From the NCBI GenBank assembly GCA_937949525.1, contig CALEDT010000017.1, forward strand, positions 62,001 through 126,000: 64,000 bases of DNA, given 5' to 3'. Below the pieces are notes generated by a model that was not told the DNA's origin, did not search any database, and saw only the letters and a program-made list of their open reading frames with translations. This DNA is from an uncultured Burkholderiales bacterium (GTDB taxonomy: Bacteria; Pseudomonadota; Gammaproteobacteria; Burkholderiales; Thiobacillaceae). Shown here one piece after another: positions 23,379 to 33,113 of this stretch (positions are counted from its first letter, which is position 1; each line of letters begins with the position of its first letter). The position numbers and the translations under genes are program-made.

Positions 23379-24242
23379 ATGACGCATCCCTCCCCGGATG
23401 CCGCGCACCAGCGATCGGAGGATGCCGAACTCAGGCAGGCGTTTGCCCTGTTCAGCGAAACCTCGGAGAAGCTGGCCGGCACCTACCTCGAATTGCAGGG
23501 CCAAGTGGCCCGACTGACGCGCGAGCTGGCGGATGCCAATGGCGAACTGGCGCGACGTGAACGCCTGTCCGCACTCGGCGAGATGGCTGCGCAGGTGGCA
23601 CACCAACTGCGCACACCGCTGGCTACCGCCCTGCTGTATGCCGGACATCTGGCGCGTCCGCACCTGGACGATGCCGACCGCCAGCGTTTCGCCGAAAAGT
23701 TGCTCGCACGCCTGCGCTACCTCGAACGCCTGATCCAGGACATGCTGCTGTTCGTGCGCGGAGCGCGCAGCGGCGGCGAGCGTTTCGCCATCGCCACGCT
23801 GTTCGACGAGCTTGCACAGACCTGCGAGGCGCACGCCTCGGCGCATGCGGTCACGCTGACCATCGCGCCGTGCCGCGCCGGCCTGACCCTGACCGGTGAT
23901 CGCCAAGCGATCGCCGGCGCCCTGATCAGCCTGCTGGAGAACGCATTGCAGGCTTGCCCGCCTGGTGGCATCGCCCGTCTGTGGATGGATGGCGAGGGCA
24001 GCCCGTTCGCCGCCTTTCACGTCGAGGACGACGGCGCCGGCATTCCCGAGAGCGCCCGTGAGCGCCTGTTCGAACCCTTCTTCACCACGCGCGAGGGGGG
24101 CAGCGGCCTGGGGCTAGCCATCGCGCGGCAGGTAGCCGAAGCGCATCGCGGCTGGGTGGAATGGTCGCCCGGCAGCACCGGCGGCAGCCGCTTCACGTTG
24201 TACTTGCCGTTCACGCCGGGCGCCGGGGATGCCGATGCCTGA
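23379..24242 (+). CDS. flrB: Flagellar sensor histidine kinase FlrB/FleS
   Basis: A 287-residue soluble kinase. It has a coiled-coil N-terminus (about 20-60), a phospho-acceptor helix with His75 in EMAAQVAHQLRTPLATA, and an ATPase domain with DDGAGI and GSGLGLAI. It lacks transmembrane segments, as FlrB/FleS does. It would phosphorylate FlrC to turn on middle-class flagellar genes. The gene overlaps flrC by 14 bases and is divergent from the chemotaxis operon. No strong Shine-Dalgarno sequence is seen. An flrA/fleQ gene is not adjacent. Confidence 0.88.
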   Translation: MTHPSPDAAHQRSEDAELRQAFALFSETSEKLAGTYLELQGQVARLTRELADANGELARRERLSALGEMAAQVAHQLRTPLATALLYAGHLARPHLDDADRQRFAEKLLARLRYLERLIQDMLLFVRGARSGGERFAIATLFDELAQTCEAHASAHAVTLTIAPCRAGLTLTGDRQAIAGALISLLENALQACPPGGIARLWMDGEGSPFAAFHVEDDGAGIPESARERLFEPFFTTREGGSGLGLAIARQVAEAHRGWVEWSPGSTGGSRFTLYLPFTPGAGDADA

Positions 24243-25572
24243 CCGCCCGGCCATATTGGTGGTCGAAGACGATACGGCGCTGCGCGAGGCGCTGCTGGAC
24301 ACGTTGGATCTGTCCGGCTACGCCGCGACCGGCGCACGCTCGGCGGAACAGGCGCTGGCCGCACTGGCAGGAACCCGGCCGGGCCTGGTGCTGACCGACG
24401 TGCAGATGCCGGGGATGGACGGGCACGCCCTGCTGCGTCTGCTGAAGATGCGCCACCCCGAGATTCCGGTGATATTGATGACCGCGTACGGCCAGATCGA
24501 ACGGGCCGTGCAGGCCATGCGCGAAGGCGCCGCCGACTACCTCGCCAAGCCGTTCGAACCGGAACAACTGCTGGCCGCAGTGGCACGGCATTACCGGTGC
24601 ACCGATGAAATCCCGGATGCCGGCCTGATCGCCGAGGACGCCGCCACGCTGGCCTTGCTGGCGCTCACCCGACGGGTCGCCGCGACCGATTCCAGCGTAC
24701 TGCTCACCGGAGAGTCCGGGGTCGGCAAGGAAGTGTTCGCGCGCTTCATCCACGGCCGCTCCGCCCGCCGGGCCGGCCCCTTCGTGGCGGTCAATTGCGC
24801 CGCCATTCCCGAGAACCTGTTGGAATCGGTGCTGTTCGGCCACGAAAAAGGCGCGTTCACCGGCGCCACGGCGGCTCAGGCCGGCAAGTTCGAACAGGCC
24901 AACGGCGGCACCCTGCTGCTGGACGAGGTATCCGAACTACCCGCCCACCTTCAGCCCAAACTGTTGCGTGTGCTGCAGGAGCGGGAAGTCGAACGCGTCG
25001 GCGGACGCACACCGCTCGCCCTGGACCTGCGTGTACTGGCCGCAACCAATCGCGACCTCGCCGCCTGGGTACGGGAAGGGCGATTTCGCGAGGATCTCTA
25101 TTACCGCCTCAACGTATTTCCGCTGGAGATTCCCCCCCTGCGCGAACGCCGCGGCGACATCGCGCCGCTCGCACGGCACTTTCTCAAGCAGTCCGAGCGC
25201 GTGGTCGGGCGTACTGGCTTCAGCCTCGCCGTGGACGCCGTGGCTGCGTTGACGGGGTATGGGTGGCCCGGTAACATCCGCGAGCTTGGCAACGTGGTTC
25301 AGCGTGCCATGATCCTGGCCCCGGGCTCCACCATCACGGCGGAGCACCTCATGCTGCCGAGGTTACCGGCCGCGGAACAGATCGGGGCGGAGCGGACCGG
25401 CGCGCCAGGCCTGAAGGATCTGGAACGCGATGCCATCCTCGGCACGCTGCGTCGCATGGGCGGCTCCCGCCGCCGGACTGCGGAAGCCCTGAACATGAGT
25501 GAGCGCACCCTGCGGCATAAGCTCAAGCAGTATCGCGAGGCGGGGTTACTGGATGCGGATGACCTCCTATAA
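24229..25572 (+). CDS. flrC: Flagellar sigma-54 response regulator FlrC/FleR
   Basis: A 447-residue NtrC-type activator. The receiver domain carries Asp57 in [13 protein letters not shown]. The AAA+ domain has Walker A GESGVGKE, the sigma-54 contact loop GAFTGA, and Walker [12 protein letters not shown] Fis-type helix-turn-helix ([19 protein letters not shown]) ends the protein. It overlaps flrB and ends 21 bp before fliE, the usual order in polar-flagellate gammaproteobacteria. An internal ATG at 24235 is a possible alternative start. Complete. Confidence 0.92.
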   Translation: MPMPDRPAILVVEDDTALREALLDTLDLSGYAATGARSAEQALAALAGTRPGLVLTDVQMPGMDGHALLRLLKMRHPEIPVILMTAYGQIERAVQAMREGAADYLAKPFEPEQLLAAVARHYRCTDEIPDAGLIAEDAATLALLALTRRVAATDSSVLLTGESGVGKEVFARFIHGRSARRAGPFVAVNCAAIPENLLESVLFGHEKGAFTGATAAQAGKFEQANGGTLLLDEVSELPAHLQPKLLRVLQEREVERVGGRTPLALDLRVLAATNRDLAAWVREGRFREDLYYRLNVFPLEIPPLRERRGDIAPLARHFLKQSERVVGRTGFSLAVDAVAALTGYGWPGNIRELGNVVQRAMILAPGSTITAEHLMLPRLPAAEQIGAERTGAPGLKDLERDAILGTLRRMGGSRRRTAEALNMSERTLRHKLKQYREAGLLDADDLL

Positions 25573-25593
25573 TGGTGGCCAGGAGGCAAGGCG

Positions 25594-25914
25594 ATGAGCA
25601 GCAGTATCGATCAAATGGTGCATCAGCTTCGTGCCGTCGCGGCGCAGGCCGCTGCCGCGCCCGCGCCGTCCGCATCTTCGCCGGCTACCACCCAGGATTT
25701 CGCGGCCATGCTCAAGAGCGCCGTGGATGAGGTCAACACCGCGCAGATGGATGCACGCATGTTGACCCGTCAGTTCGAGGCCGGCGATCCCGACGTCAAT
25801 CTGCAGGACGTGGTGCTTTCGCTGCAAAAGGCCAGCCTGTCCTTCCAGACCATGGTGCAAGTGCGTAACAAGCTGGTTTCCGCATACCAGGAAATCATGA
25901 ACATGCAGGTCTGA
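25594..25914 (+). CDS. fliE: Flagellar hook-basal body protein FliE
   Basis: A 106-residue protein joining the MS ring to the rod. The conserved C-terminal half reads DFAAMLKSAVDEVN and later DVVLSLQKASLSFQTMVQVRNKLVSAYQEIMNMQV in shorter segments typical of FliE. An alanine/proline-rich N-terminus precedes it. AGGAGG lies eight bases before the ATG. It heads fliEFGHI, 11 bp before fliF. Confidence 0.93.
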   Translation: MSSSIDQMVHQLRAVAAQAAAAPAPSASSPATTQDFAAMLKSAVDEVNTAQMDARMLTRQFEAGDPDVNLQDVVLSLQKASLSFQTMVQVRNKLVSAYQEIMNMQV

Positions 25915-25925
25915 GCGATTGACGG

Positions 25926-27578
25926 ATGGCCGCGCAGCCCCAGCAGCTACTGACCCGCCTCACCACCCGCTTCCAGGAGCTTCCCGCCACCCGCAAGATG
26001 GGGCTGGCGGCGGCCTTGGCTGCGGCCGTGGCGCTGATCGTCGTGCTGTTTCTTTGGTCGAGCGCGCCCGAGTACCGTGTGCTGTTCTCCAATCTCTCCG
26101 ACAAGGACGCCGGTGCGGTGACCGCGGCGCTGCAACAGATGAACGTGCAGCACCGAACCGAGGCCAGCGGGACCATCCTGGTACCGGCCAATCAAGTCTA
26201 CGACCTGCGTTTCAGGCTGGCCGGACAGGGCCTGCCCCAGGGTGGAGCGGTCGGCTTCGAATTGATGGACTCGACGCGCCTGGGCATGACCCAGTTCCAG
26301 GAGCAGGTCGCCTATCAGCGCGGTCTGGAGGGTGAACTGTCGCGCACCATCCAGTCACTTGCGCCGGTGGAAAGCGCGCGCGTGCATCTTGCCATCCCCA
26401 AACCCTCGGTGTTCATCCGCGACCGGCAACGGCCGTCCGCCTCGGTGCTGGTGCGTCTGCATGCGGGGCGCGCGCTCGATGCCGGCCAGGTGCAATCCAT
26501 CGTGCATCTGGTATCCAGCAGCGTGCCCGAACTGACCGCGAACAGCGTGACCGTGGTCGATCAGGCCGGCAACCTGTTGACCGCCAGCGGCGACGCCATG
26601 GGCACGCGCGGACTGAACTCCAATCAGCTCGACTACACGCGACAGATCGAGGCCTACTACGCGCAGCGCATCGAGGCCATCGTCAAGCCCATCGTCGGTG
26701 ACGGCAACGTCAAGGCCGAAGTACGCGCGGATCTGGATTTTTCCGAAACGGAGGCGACCAGCGAAAGCTATCGGCCCAATCCGAGTCCGGAAACCCAGGC
26801 CATCCGTAGCCAGCAGACGGTCGAGGATCAGCAGACCGGCGGCGGCGGGCCTGCCCAGGGCGTGCCTGGCGCGCTGACCAATCAGCCGCCGGGACCGGCG
26901 GCGGCGCCGTTCGAGACCGCACCCGGCGCGAATGCCGGTGCCGCTGCAGGCGGCCAGGTGCTGGCCAGCTCGTCGCAGCGGCGCGAAAACACGGTCAACT
27001 ACGAACTCGACAAGACCATACGTCACGTACGCGAGCCGGTCGGCCGCATCAAGCGTCTTTCCGTCGCGGTCGTGGTCAATTACAAGAACATCAGCGGCGA
27101 GCAAGGCGAAGCGCCACGCCCCGCGCCGCTGCCGGCTGAGGAACTGGCGCAGATCAACAATCTGGTGCGCGAGGCCATGGGCTACAACCAGGAACGCGGT
27201 GATACGGTCAACGTGGTCAACGCCGCGTTCACCGAGGCGGCACCGGGCATGGAGCCGCCCTTGTGGAAGGACCCCGACAACATCGCCATGGCCAAATCAC
27301 TGCTGAAGAACCTGCTGGTGTTCGGCCTGGCGTTTTACCTGGTGTTTGGCGTGTTGCGTCCGCTACTGCGTGACCTGGTCAAGGAACCGCAACCGGTCGT
27401 GGCGGCACCGGGCGAACTCGCACTCGGTGGCGTCGGCGGGGTGGACGGTCAGGAGGGGCCGGAGACCGGAGCGCCCGTGGACAGCTATGGCGACGCACTC
27501 GCCAAGGCGCGCGAGTTCGCCAAGTCCAACCCCAAGGTCACCGCGGACATCGTCAAGGAATGGATGGCCAAGGAGTGA
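25926..27578 (+). CDS. fliF: Flagellar MS-ring protein FliF
   Basis: A 550-residue inner-membrane protein forming the MS ring. The first transmembrane helix is at about 25-44 and the second at about 458-477 (LLVFGLAFYLVFGVL). Between them lie the ring-building motifs EYRVLFSNLSDKDAGAV, TRLGMTQFQEQVAYQRGLEGEL cut by family as MTQFQEQVAYQRGLEGEL, and a low-complexity stretch rich in G, P and A (about 300-345). The C-terminal tail (KSNPKVTADIVKEWM) is the FliG-binding site. It is 7 bp before fliG. Confidence 0.94.
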   Translation: MAAQPQQLLTRLTTRFQELPATRKMGLAAALAAAVALIVVLFLWSSAPEYRVLFSNLSDKDAGAVTAALQQMNVQHRTEASGTILVPANQVYDLRFRLAGQGLPQGGAVGFELMDSTRLGMTQFQEQVAYQRGLEGELSRTIQSLAPVESARVHLAIPKPSVFIRDRQRPSASVLVRLHAGRALDAGQVQSIVHLVSSSVPELTANSVTVVDQAGNLLTASGDAMGTRGLNSNQLDYTRQIEAYYAQRIEAIVKPIVGDGNVKAEVRADLDFSETEATSESYRPNPSPETQAIRSQQTVEDQQTGGGGPAQGVPGALTNQPPGPAAAPFETAPGANAGAAAGGQVLASSSQRRENTVNYELDKTIRHVREPVGRIKRLSVAVVVNYKNISGEQGEAPRPAPLPAEELAQINNLVREAMGYNQERGDTVNVVNAAFTEAAPGMEPPLWKDPDNIAMAKSLLKNLLVFGLAFYLVFGVLRPLLRDLVKEPQPVVAAPGELALGGVGGVDGQEGPETGAPVDSYGDALAKAREFAKSNPKVTADIVKEWMAKE

Positions 27579-27585
27579 CGCCGCG

Positions 27586-28584
27586 ATGAGCGACGAAGGG
27601 ATCAACAAGAGCGCCATCCTGATGCTCGCCCTCGGACACGAAGAGGCGGCCGAAGTCTTCAAGTATCTCGGGCCCAAGGAGGTGCAGAAGCTCGGCACGG
27701 CGATGACCGGGGTGGGTAACGTCAGTCGCGAACGCATCGAGGCGGTACTGCGCGAGTTCCACGATGAAACCGAAGGCCGCGTCAGCCTGGCCGATACCGA
27801 CGAGTATCTGCGTTCGGTGCTAAAAAAGGCATTGGGTGACGACAAGGCCGCACACCTGATCGACCGCATCCTGCAGGGCAACGAGAGCGCCGGCATCGAA
27901 AGCCTGAAATGGTTGGATGCGGCCAGTGTCGCCGAAATGATCCGCAACGAGCATCCGCAGATCATCGCCACCATCATGGTGCATCTGGAACGCGACCATG
28001 CCAGTGAAATCCTCAACCTGCTGTCGGAACGGCTGCGCAACGACGTGATGATGCGCATCGCCACGCTGGAGAGCATCCAGCCCCTGGCCATGCGCGAGCT
28101 GAACGAAGTGCTCACGCAGTTGCTGTCCGGCGGCGAGATCACCAAGAAGAGCACGCTGGGCGGGGTCAAGGCCGCGGCCGAGATCCTCAACTACATGGGC
28201 GGTGCGGTGGAGGCCTCGGTGCTGGCCAACCTGCGCGAGCACGACGCGGAGCTGGCGCAGAAGATCCAGGACAAGATGTTCACGTTCGACAACATCCTGG
28301 ACCTGGACGACCGCTCGATCCAGTTGCTGCTGCGCGAGATCCAGTCGGAGACATTGATCATCGCGCTCAAGGGCACCTCGCAGGAGCTCAAGGACCACAT
28401 CTTCAAGAACATGTCCACGCGCGCGGCGGAGGCACTCAAAGAGGACCTGGAAGCGAAGGGGCCGGTACGCCTGTCCGAGGTCGAGGCGGAACAGAAGGAG
28501 ATCCTCAAGGTGGTGCGCAAACTGGTGGACGAAGGCCAGATCGTGCTGGGCGGCAAGGGCGGCGAGGAGGGACTGGTGGAATGA
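27586..28584 (+). CDS. fliG: Flagellar motor switch protein FliG
   Basis: A 332-residue switch protein that bridges FliF and the stator. The N-terminal domain carries KSAILMLALGHEEAAEVFKY. The middle domain has the EHPQIIATIMVHL motif. The C-terminal torque helix reads DDRSIQLLLREIQSETLI, with the charged residues that meet MotA. Start: ATG at 27586, after the fliF stop. An in-frame extension upstream overlaps fliF and is not used. Complete and of normal length. Confidence 0.95.
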   Translation: MSDEGINKSAILMLALGHEEAAEVFKYLGPKEVQKLGTAMTGVGNVSRERIEAVLREFHDETEGRVSLADTDEYLRSVLKKALGDDKAAHLIDRILQGNESAGIESLKWLDAASVAEMIRNEHPQIIATIMVHLERDHASEILNLLSERLRNDVMMRIATLESIQPLAMRELNEVLTQLLSGGEITKKSTLGGVKAAAEILNYMGGAVEASVLANLREHDAELAQKIQDKMFTFDNILDLDDRSIQLLLREIQSETLIIALKGTSQELKDHIFKNMSTRAAEALKEDLEAKGPVRLSEVEAEQKEILKVVRKLVDEGQIVLGGKGGEEGLVE

Positions 28585-28655
28585 CGCGCTCACCCGCTCC
28601 CGCGGCCATGGCGGATCGGTCTGCACGACGACGGCTCGGCCGATCGCACTGACCC

Positions 28656-29327
28656 ATGTCCGCCAAGGTCATCCCCAAGGAACAGCTCACCGCCTACCAG
28701 CGCTGGGAACTGGCGCATATCGAGTCCGGGACCGACGAGCCTGCCGAAGCGCCGCCCGCTACGGCACCCGCGGATAGCGCCGAGATCGCGCTGCCGACCG
28801 CCGAGGATATCGAACGTATCCAGCAGCAGGCCTGGCGTGAGGGGTACGAACTCGGCATGGAGGAAGGACGCAAGGCCGGCTTCGATGCCGGCATGCGTGA
28901 CGGCACCACACGCCTGGAGCAATTGCACGCGCTGCTTACCGCTGTGGATGCCGCCCGCCTCCGCCAAGACGAGGCAGTGGCGCGTGAAGTGCTGGAACTG
29001 GCGCTGGCCATCGCCCGCCAATTGGTGCGCACCGCCCTGCAGGTCAAGCCGGAGCTGATTCTCGGCGCGATCCAGGAAGCCTTGCTGTCGTTACCCGCAC
29101 TCGAGGGCCGACACACCGTGCATACCCATCCGGATTGCGTGGAGATCGTGCGCGAGTGGCTGGCGGGCGAGCATGGCCATCTGTCCTGGAAAGTCAAGGA
29201 GGACGCGCGCCTGCAGCCAGGCAGTTTCCGTATCGAGAGCGCTTACAGCGAACTGGACGGTGACCTCGCCATACGGTGGCGGGAGATCGTCGAATGCCTG
29301 GGGAGCGACAGCACGTGGCTGAGCTGA
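28656..29327 (+). CDS. fliH: Flagellar assembly protein FliH
   Basis: A 223-residue regulator of the FliI export ATPase. The N-terminus is acidic and proline/alanine rich. The GxxxG-type repeat typical of FliH is visible in [17 protein letters not shown] (about 64-80). A V-ATPase E-subunit-like C-terminal half ends in [20 protein letters not shown] cut to [14 protein letters not shown]. The start has no strong ribosome site, and a 71-bp gap separates it from fliG. It overlaps fliI by up to 34 bases. Confidence 0.88.
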   Translation: MSAKVIPKEQLTAYQRWELAHIESGTDEPAEAPPATAPADSAEIALPTAEDIERIQQQAWREGYELGMEEGRKAGFDAGMRDGTTRLEQLHALLTAVDAARLRQDEAVAREVLELALAIARQLVRTALQVKPELILGAIQEALLSLPALEGRHTVHTHPDCVEIVREWLAGEHGHLSWKVKEDARLQPGSFRIESAYSELDGDLAIRWREIVECLGSDSTWLS

Positions 29328-30736
29328 ACCCGGCTGAACCGCTGCTCACCTATCTGCGCGATTGTCGTGACGCCGTGGCTCAGATCACGCCTTGGCGCGT
29401 GCGCGGGCGGCTGACCCGGGTCGCCGGACTGATCATGGAGGCCACGGGTTTGAAACTGGCAACCGGGGTGTCCTGCCAGGTGGTGATGGCCGGCGGCCAG
29501 CAGATCGATGCGGAAGTGGTCGGTTTCGCCGGCGAACGCCTGTACCTGATGCCATCCACGGACATCTACGGCCTTGCTCCCGGCGCCACCGTCGAAACCG
29601 CTGCGGTGTGCGGTTTCGATCCACCGGCCGTGCACAAGCCCTACCTGCGGCGGCGGCGCATCGAGGATCGCATTCGCCAGGTGGGCGTCGGCGCGGAACT
29701 GCTTGGTCGCGTCATCGACGGTGCCGGGCGACCGCTCGACCGACTCGGCCCGGTCCATCCTTCGCGTCGCGCGCCGCTCTATTCCCGCCCGTTCAATCCG
29801 ATGGAACGCGAGCCGATCAACGAGGTGCTCGACGTCGGCGTGCGCGCGATCAACGCGCTGCTCACGGTCGGGCGCGGCCAGCGCATGGGTCTGTTCGCCG
29901 GCAGCGGCGTCGGCAAGTCCATGTTGCTGGGCATGATGGCACGCTACACCGCGGCTGACGTGGTCGTGGTCGGCCTGATCGGTGAACGGGGTCGCGAGGT
30001 CAAGGATTTCGTGGAAAACATCCTCGGCAGTGAGGGACTGGAGCGCGCCGCCGTGGTCGCCGCACCGGCCGACGCGCCGCCGCTGCTGCGGCTGCATGGC
30101 GCCGCATACGCCACCGCCATCGCCGAGCATTTTCGCGACCAGGGCCAGCATGTGCTGCTGATCATGGACTCGCTGACCCGGTACGCACAGGCGCAGCGTG
30201 AAGTCGCGCTGGCCGTGGGCGAACCGCCGGCAACCAAGGGATACCCGCCATCGGTTTTTGCCAAATTACCGCAACTGGTGGAACGCGCCGGCAACGGCCG
30301 CGCCGGCACCGGTTCGATCACCGCGTTCTACACGGTGCTGATGGAAGGTGACGATCAACAGGATCCGGTAGCCGACGCCGCGCGCGCCATTCTCGATGGG
30401 CACATCGTGCTGTCCCGTATCTTGGCCGATCAGGGGCATTACCCCGCAATCGACATCGAAGCATCAATCTCGCGCGCCATAACCGAACTGCTGTCGCGTG
30501 ACGAGCTCGAACGGGTACGCCGCTTCAAGAGCCTTTACGCGCGCTATCAGCGCAGCCGCGACCTGATCACCATTGGTGCTTACGCGCGCGGCAACGATCC
30601 ATTACTCGACGAAGCCATTGGCTTGTACCCACACATGGAAGCTTTCCTGGTACAAGACTTTCAACAGCAGGAGGACTATGCCGGCAGCCGCACGCAACTG
30701 GCGGAGCTGCTCGGCACCAGCACCGCGCCGGCTTGA
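29294..30736 (+). CDS. fliI: Flagellum-specific export ATPase FliI
   Basis: A 480-residue ATPase powering flagellar type III export. It has Walker [12 protein letters not shown] (about 198-208), the [12 protein letters not shown] signature and the Walker B segment VLLIMDS. The C-terminal LLGTSTAPA follows a [12 protein letters not shown] helix. The ATG at 29294 overlaps fliH; a GTG at 29315 would give a length nearer the family mean. It is the last gene of the plus-strand block. fliJ, which usually follows, is not there. Confidence 0.94.
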   Translation: MPGERQHVAELNPAEPLLTYLRDCRDAVAQITPWRVRGRLTRVAGLIMEATGLKLATGVSCQVVMAGGQQIDAEVVGFAGERLYLMPSTDIYGLAPGATVETAAVCGFDPPAVHKPYLRRRRIEDRIRQVGVGAELLGRVIDGAGRPLDRLGPVHPSRRAPLYSRPFNPMEREPINEVLDVGVRAINALLTVGRGQRMGLFAGSGVGKSMLLGMMARYTAADVVVVGLIGERGREVKDFVENILGSEGLERAAVVAAPADAPPLLRLHGAAYATAIAEHFRDQGQHVLLIMDSLTRYAQAQREVALAVGEPPATKGYPPSVFAKLPQLVERAGNGRAGTGSITAFYTVLMEGDDQQDPVADAARAILDGHIVLSRILADQGHYPAIDIEASISRAITELLSRDELERVRRFKSLYARYQRSRDLITIGAYARGNDPLLDEAIGLYPHMEAFLVQDFQQQEDYAGSRTQLAELLGTSTAPA

Positions 30737-30762
30737 GCGTGCCGGGCGCGGCGCCGGTCACG

Positions 30763-30906
30763 TCAATGCGGCTTGCGCTCTTCGTCGTGCATATTCTTCA
30801 CCACGCGGGTGAAGATGAAGATCGCCATGGCGATGATGAAACCGATGGTGAACAGGCTCAGCAGGCCGATCGGGGTCTTGAACAGCTCGTGCATGACAAC
30901 GTCCAT
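30763..30906 (-). CDS. DUF3149-like membrane miniprotein
   Basis: A 47-residue ORF starting MDVVMHELFKTPIGLLSLFT. It has one hydrophobic helix (about 11-32) and ends with FTRVVKNMHDEERKPH. AAGGAG lies five bases before the ATG. It is the last gene of the ccoN-to-ccoH cluster, about 60 bp after ccoH. The pattern (short N-terminus, PIGLLSL start of the helix, FTRxVxNMxxE tail) matches what I recall of DUF3149 proteins. Its function is not established; position suggests a role with the cbb3 oxidase. Confidence 0.72.
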   Translation of the reverse strand: MDVVMHELFKTPIGLLSLFTIGFIIAMAIFIFTRVVKNMHDEERKPH

Positions 30907-30953
30907 TTTCAGCTCCTTGTGTGAGCGCCCTGGAGGGCTCGGGTAGGTAAACG

Positions 30954-31466
30954 TCAGCGGGCGCTGGGACCACCGAGGTCGAGCGACTGATCACGGGGCG
31001 CCTGCCAATGTCCGCTCAAGCGCCACGACAGGTCTTCGGGCTCGATGATCACCTGACGGCGCCCATTATCCATGTCGGCAACAGTGCCAATATACTGATT
31101 TTGGTCCGTTCGTACCAGCAGCACGTTGATGTCCTGTTCCACATGGGTCGGGTGGATCAGTGACAGCCGCAGGTCGCCCGTCAACTCGGCCATGGGTGAG
31201 GCCAGCGACAGCGTGATGGTGCCATCCGCCTGCATCGCCAATCGCCCGCTCAGGCCCAGCGCACGCGCGCGGTCTTCCAGCGTGGTGTCCTTGTCCGGGG
31301 CCATGCCTTCCTTGTGGTAACCGGCTTTGACCAGCGGATCCGGATTGCTCGCCGCGATGAAGTAGGTGGCGAAACTGGCGACCACCGCAGCCATGGGCAG
31401 TCCGGCAATCAGCCAAACCATGGGTTCCTTCCACCACGGACGTGGCATGGTCAGAGCTTCCTTCAT
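30954..31466 (-). CDS. ccoH: cbb3 oxidase accessory protein CcoH (FixH)
   Basis: A 170-residue single-span membrane protein needed to assemble or stabilise the cbb3 oxidase. The helix is at about residues 13-35 (MVWLIAGLPMAAVVASFATYF). The periplasmic domain carries DPLVKAGYHKEG, the FixH signature, and LSLIHPTHVEQD. The start at 31466 is preferred because AAAGG lies nine bases upstream. An ATG three codons earlier has no room for a ribosome site. It follows ccoG directly. Confidence 0.88.
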   Translation of the reverse strand: MKEALTMPRPWWKEPMVWLIAGLPMAAVVASFATYFIAASNPDPLVKAGYHKEGMAPDKDTTLEDRARALGLSGRLAMQADGTITLSLASPMAELTGDLRLSLIHPTHVEQDINVLLVRTDQNQYIGTVADMDNGRRQVIIEPEDLSWRLSGHWQAPRDQSLDLGGPSAR

Positions 31467-31490
31467 CGTGGACATCCTTTCAGTTGGGCA

Positions 31491-32981
31491 TCATTTCAAG
31501 AAACTCGACTTCGCCTCTCGCGTGATGCTCGCGTCATCGGTCGATTGGATGGTGAAAAACACCGGGGTGCTCGGACGTTTCAGGTGGGAAGCGTCGGCGC
31601 GCAGCACGACGTTGACGTCGGTGGTTCCCAACGCCGGTACCTCCACCTGATCACCGGCCACGACGCGCAGTCCATCGATCCCCTGCGCGCGGATGGTGTA
31701 GCGATGTGGCCGGCCGTCCATGTTGATGATCTGCAGACGGTACAGGTTCTCGATCTGTCCGTGTTCCACCTCGCGCGACAGCGTCAGGCGGTCGCGGATC
31801 ACGTCGGCACGCAATGGGACGCGCGCGGCCAGCGTGTAGACGAACGCCACCATGATCGCCAGCAGGATGAAGGCGTAGACCAGCGTGCGCGGCCGCAGCA
31901 CGTGCTTGACGATCTCCCGGTCCGGATACTTGCCGTCGATGGCGTTCTGGGTCGAGTAACGGATCAGGCCCTTCGGGTAGTTCATCTTGGCCATGACCTG
32001 GTCACAGGCGTCGATACAGGCCGCGCAGCCAATGCACATGTACTGCAGGCCGTTGCGGATATCGATGCCGGTCGGACAGACCTGCACACAGATGCCGCAG
32101 TCGACACAATCGCCCAAGCCCTGCGCCTTGTAATCACTACCCTTCTTGCGCGGACCACGGCTCTCGCCGCGCCGGTAATCGTAGGTGATGATCAACGTGT
32201 CCGGATCGAACATGACGCTCTGGAAGCGGGCGTACGGACACATGTATTTGCACACCTGTTCGCGCATGAAACCGGCGAAACCCCAGGTGGTAAACCCATA
32301 GAAGAAGATCCAGAAGGTCTCCCACGGCCCCAGTTCCCACGCCATGAACGCGGCGCCCAACTCGGTAATCGGCGTGAAATAGCCGACGAAGGTGAAGCCC
32401 GTCCACAGCGACAGCACCACCCAGGCCACGTGCTTGCCACTGCGGCGCATGATCTTCTGCGCATTCCACGGCGCTTCGCTGAGCTTCTTCTGCTTGATGT
32501 GGTCGCCCTCGAACCAGCGTTCGATCCACATGAACAACTCGGTGTAGACGGTTTGCGGACAGGCGTAGCCGCACCACAGCCGGCCGGCCACCGCGGTGAA
32601 CAGGAACAGGGCCAGGGCGGAGATGATCAGCAGCGCCGCGAACCAGACGAAATCCTGCGGCCACAGCACGAGGTCGAACAGGTAGAACTTGCGCGCGGCC
32701 AGGTCGAACAGCACGGCCTGACGGTCGTCCCAACGGACCCACGGCAGGCCGTAGAAGATGAGCTGAGTGAACACCACCAAGGCGATCCGCCAGCCGTTGA
32801 ACACGCCGGTCACGGCGCGCGGATAGATCTTCTCCTTGACCTCGTAGAGCGAGACTTCCTGTTCGCCCTCGTTCTTGGACAGGATGGGAATGTTTTGCTG
32901 CTTCGACACTGACGGCCTCTCGCTCTGCGTCCGGTAAACATGCGTCGGGCCGCTTGCCGGCTCCACACGGGGCGGAGTCAT
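31491..32981 (-). CDS. ccoG: cbb3 oxidase assembly ferredoxin CcoG
   Basis: A 496-residue polytopic membrane protein of the FixG/RdxA type, implicated in copper delivery to the cbb3 oxidase. The WCGYACPQTVYTE motif lies in the membrane part. Two ferredoxin cysteine sets follow, CVDCGICVQVCPTG and CIGCAACIDACD. The C-terminus is an immunoglobulin-like domain. The ATG at 32981 is used; the frame stays open upstream without family sequence. It lies between ccoP and ccoH. Complete. Confidence 0.93.
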   Translation of the reverse strand: MTPPRVEPASGPTHVYRTQSERPSVSKQQNIPILSKNEGEQEVSLYEVKEKIYPRAVTGVFNGWRIALVVFTQLIFYGLPWVRWDDRQAVLFDLAARKFYLFDLVLWPQDFVWFAALLIISALALFLFTAVAGRLWCGYACPQTVYTELFMWIERWFEGDHIKQKKLSEAPWNAQKIMRRSGKHVAWVVLSLWTGFTFVGYFTPITELGAAFMAWELGPWETFWIFFYGFTTWGFAGFMREQVCKYMCPYARFQSVMFDPDTLIITYDYRRGESRGPRKKGSDYKAQGLGDCVDCGICVQVCPTGIDIRNGLQYMCIGCAACIDACDQVMAKMNYPKGLIRYSTQNAIDGKYPDREIVKHVLRPRTLVYAFILLAIMVAFVYTLAARVPLRADVIRDRLTLSREVEHGQIENLYRLQIINMDGRPHRYTIRAQGIDGLRVVAGDQVEVPALGTTDVNVVLRADASHLKRPSTPVFFTIQSTDDASITREAKSSFLK

Positions 32982-33113
32982 GATCGCAGCGGCACGCCGC
33001 GCTCTTACCGGAAGACAGCCCACTCGACTGCGCCCACATCTGCCATGCCGGGCCAAATGGGCTGACTTCCGGGGTCGACTGTTGAGCCGACCCTGAATTC
33101 TACACCTTAAGGA

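Noticed and set aside
25567-25572. TATAAT just before fliE as a promoter
   Set aside because: A perfect -10 hexamer, but no acceptable -35 box at 16-18 bp, and it falls at the flrC stop codon. A chance match is likely.
30758-30994. 78-residue minus-strand frame after ccoH
   Set aside because: Out of frame with the 47-residue membrane ORF at 30763-30906, which has a better ribosome site and a coherent helix.
33072-33094. Short inverted repeat GGGTCG / CGACCC between ccoG and ccoP
   Set aside because: Only six base pairs and no T-run; expected by chance in GC-rich DNA.
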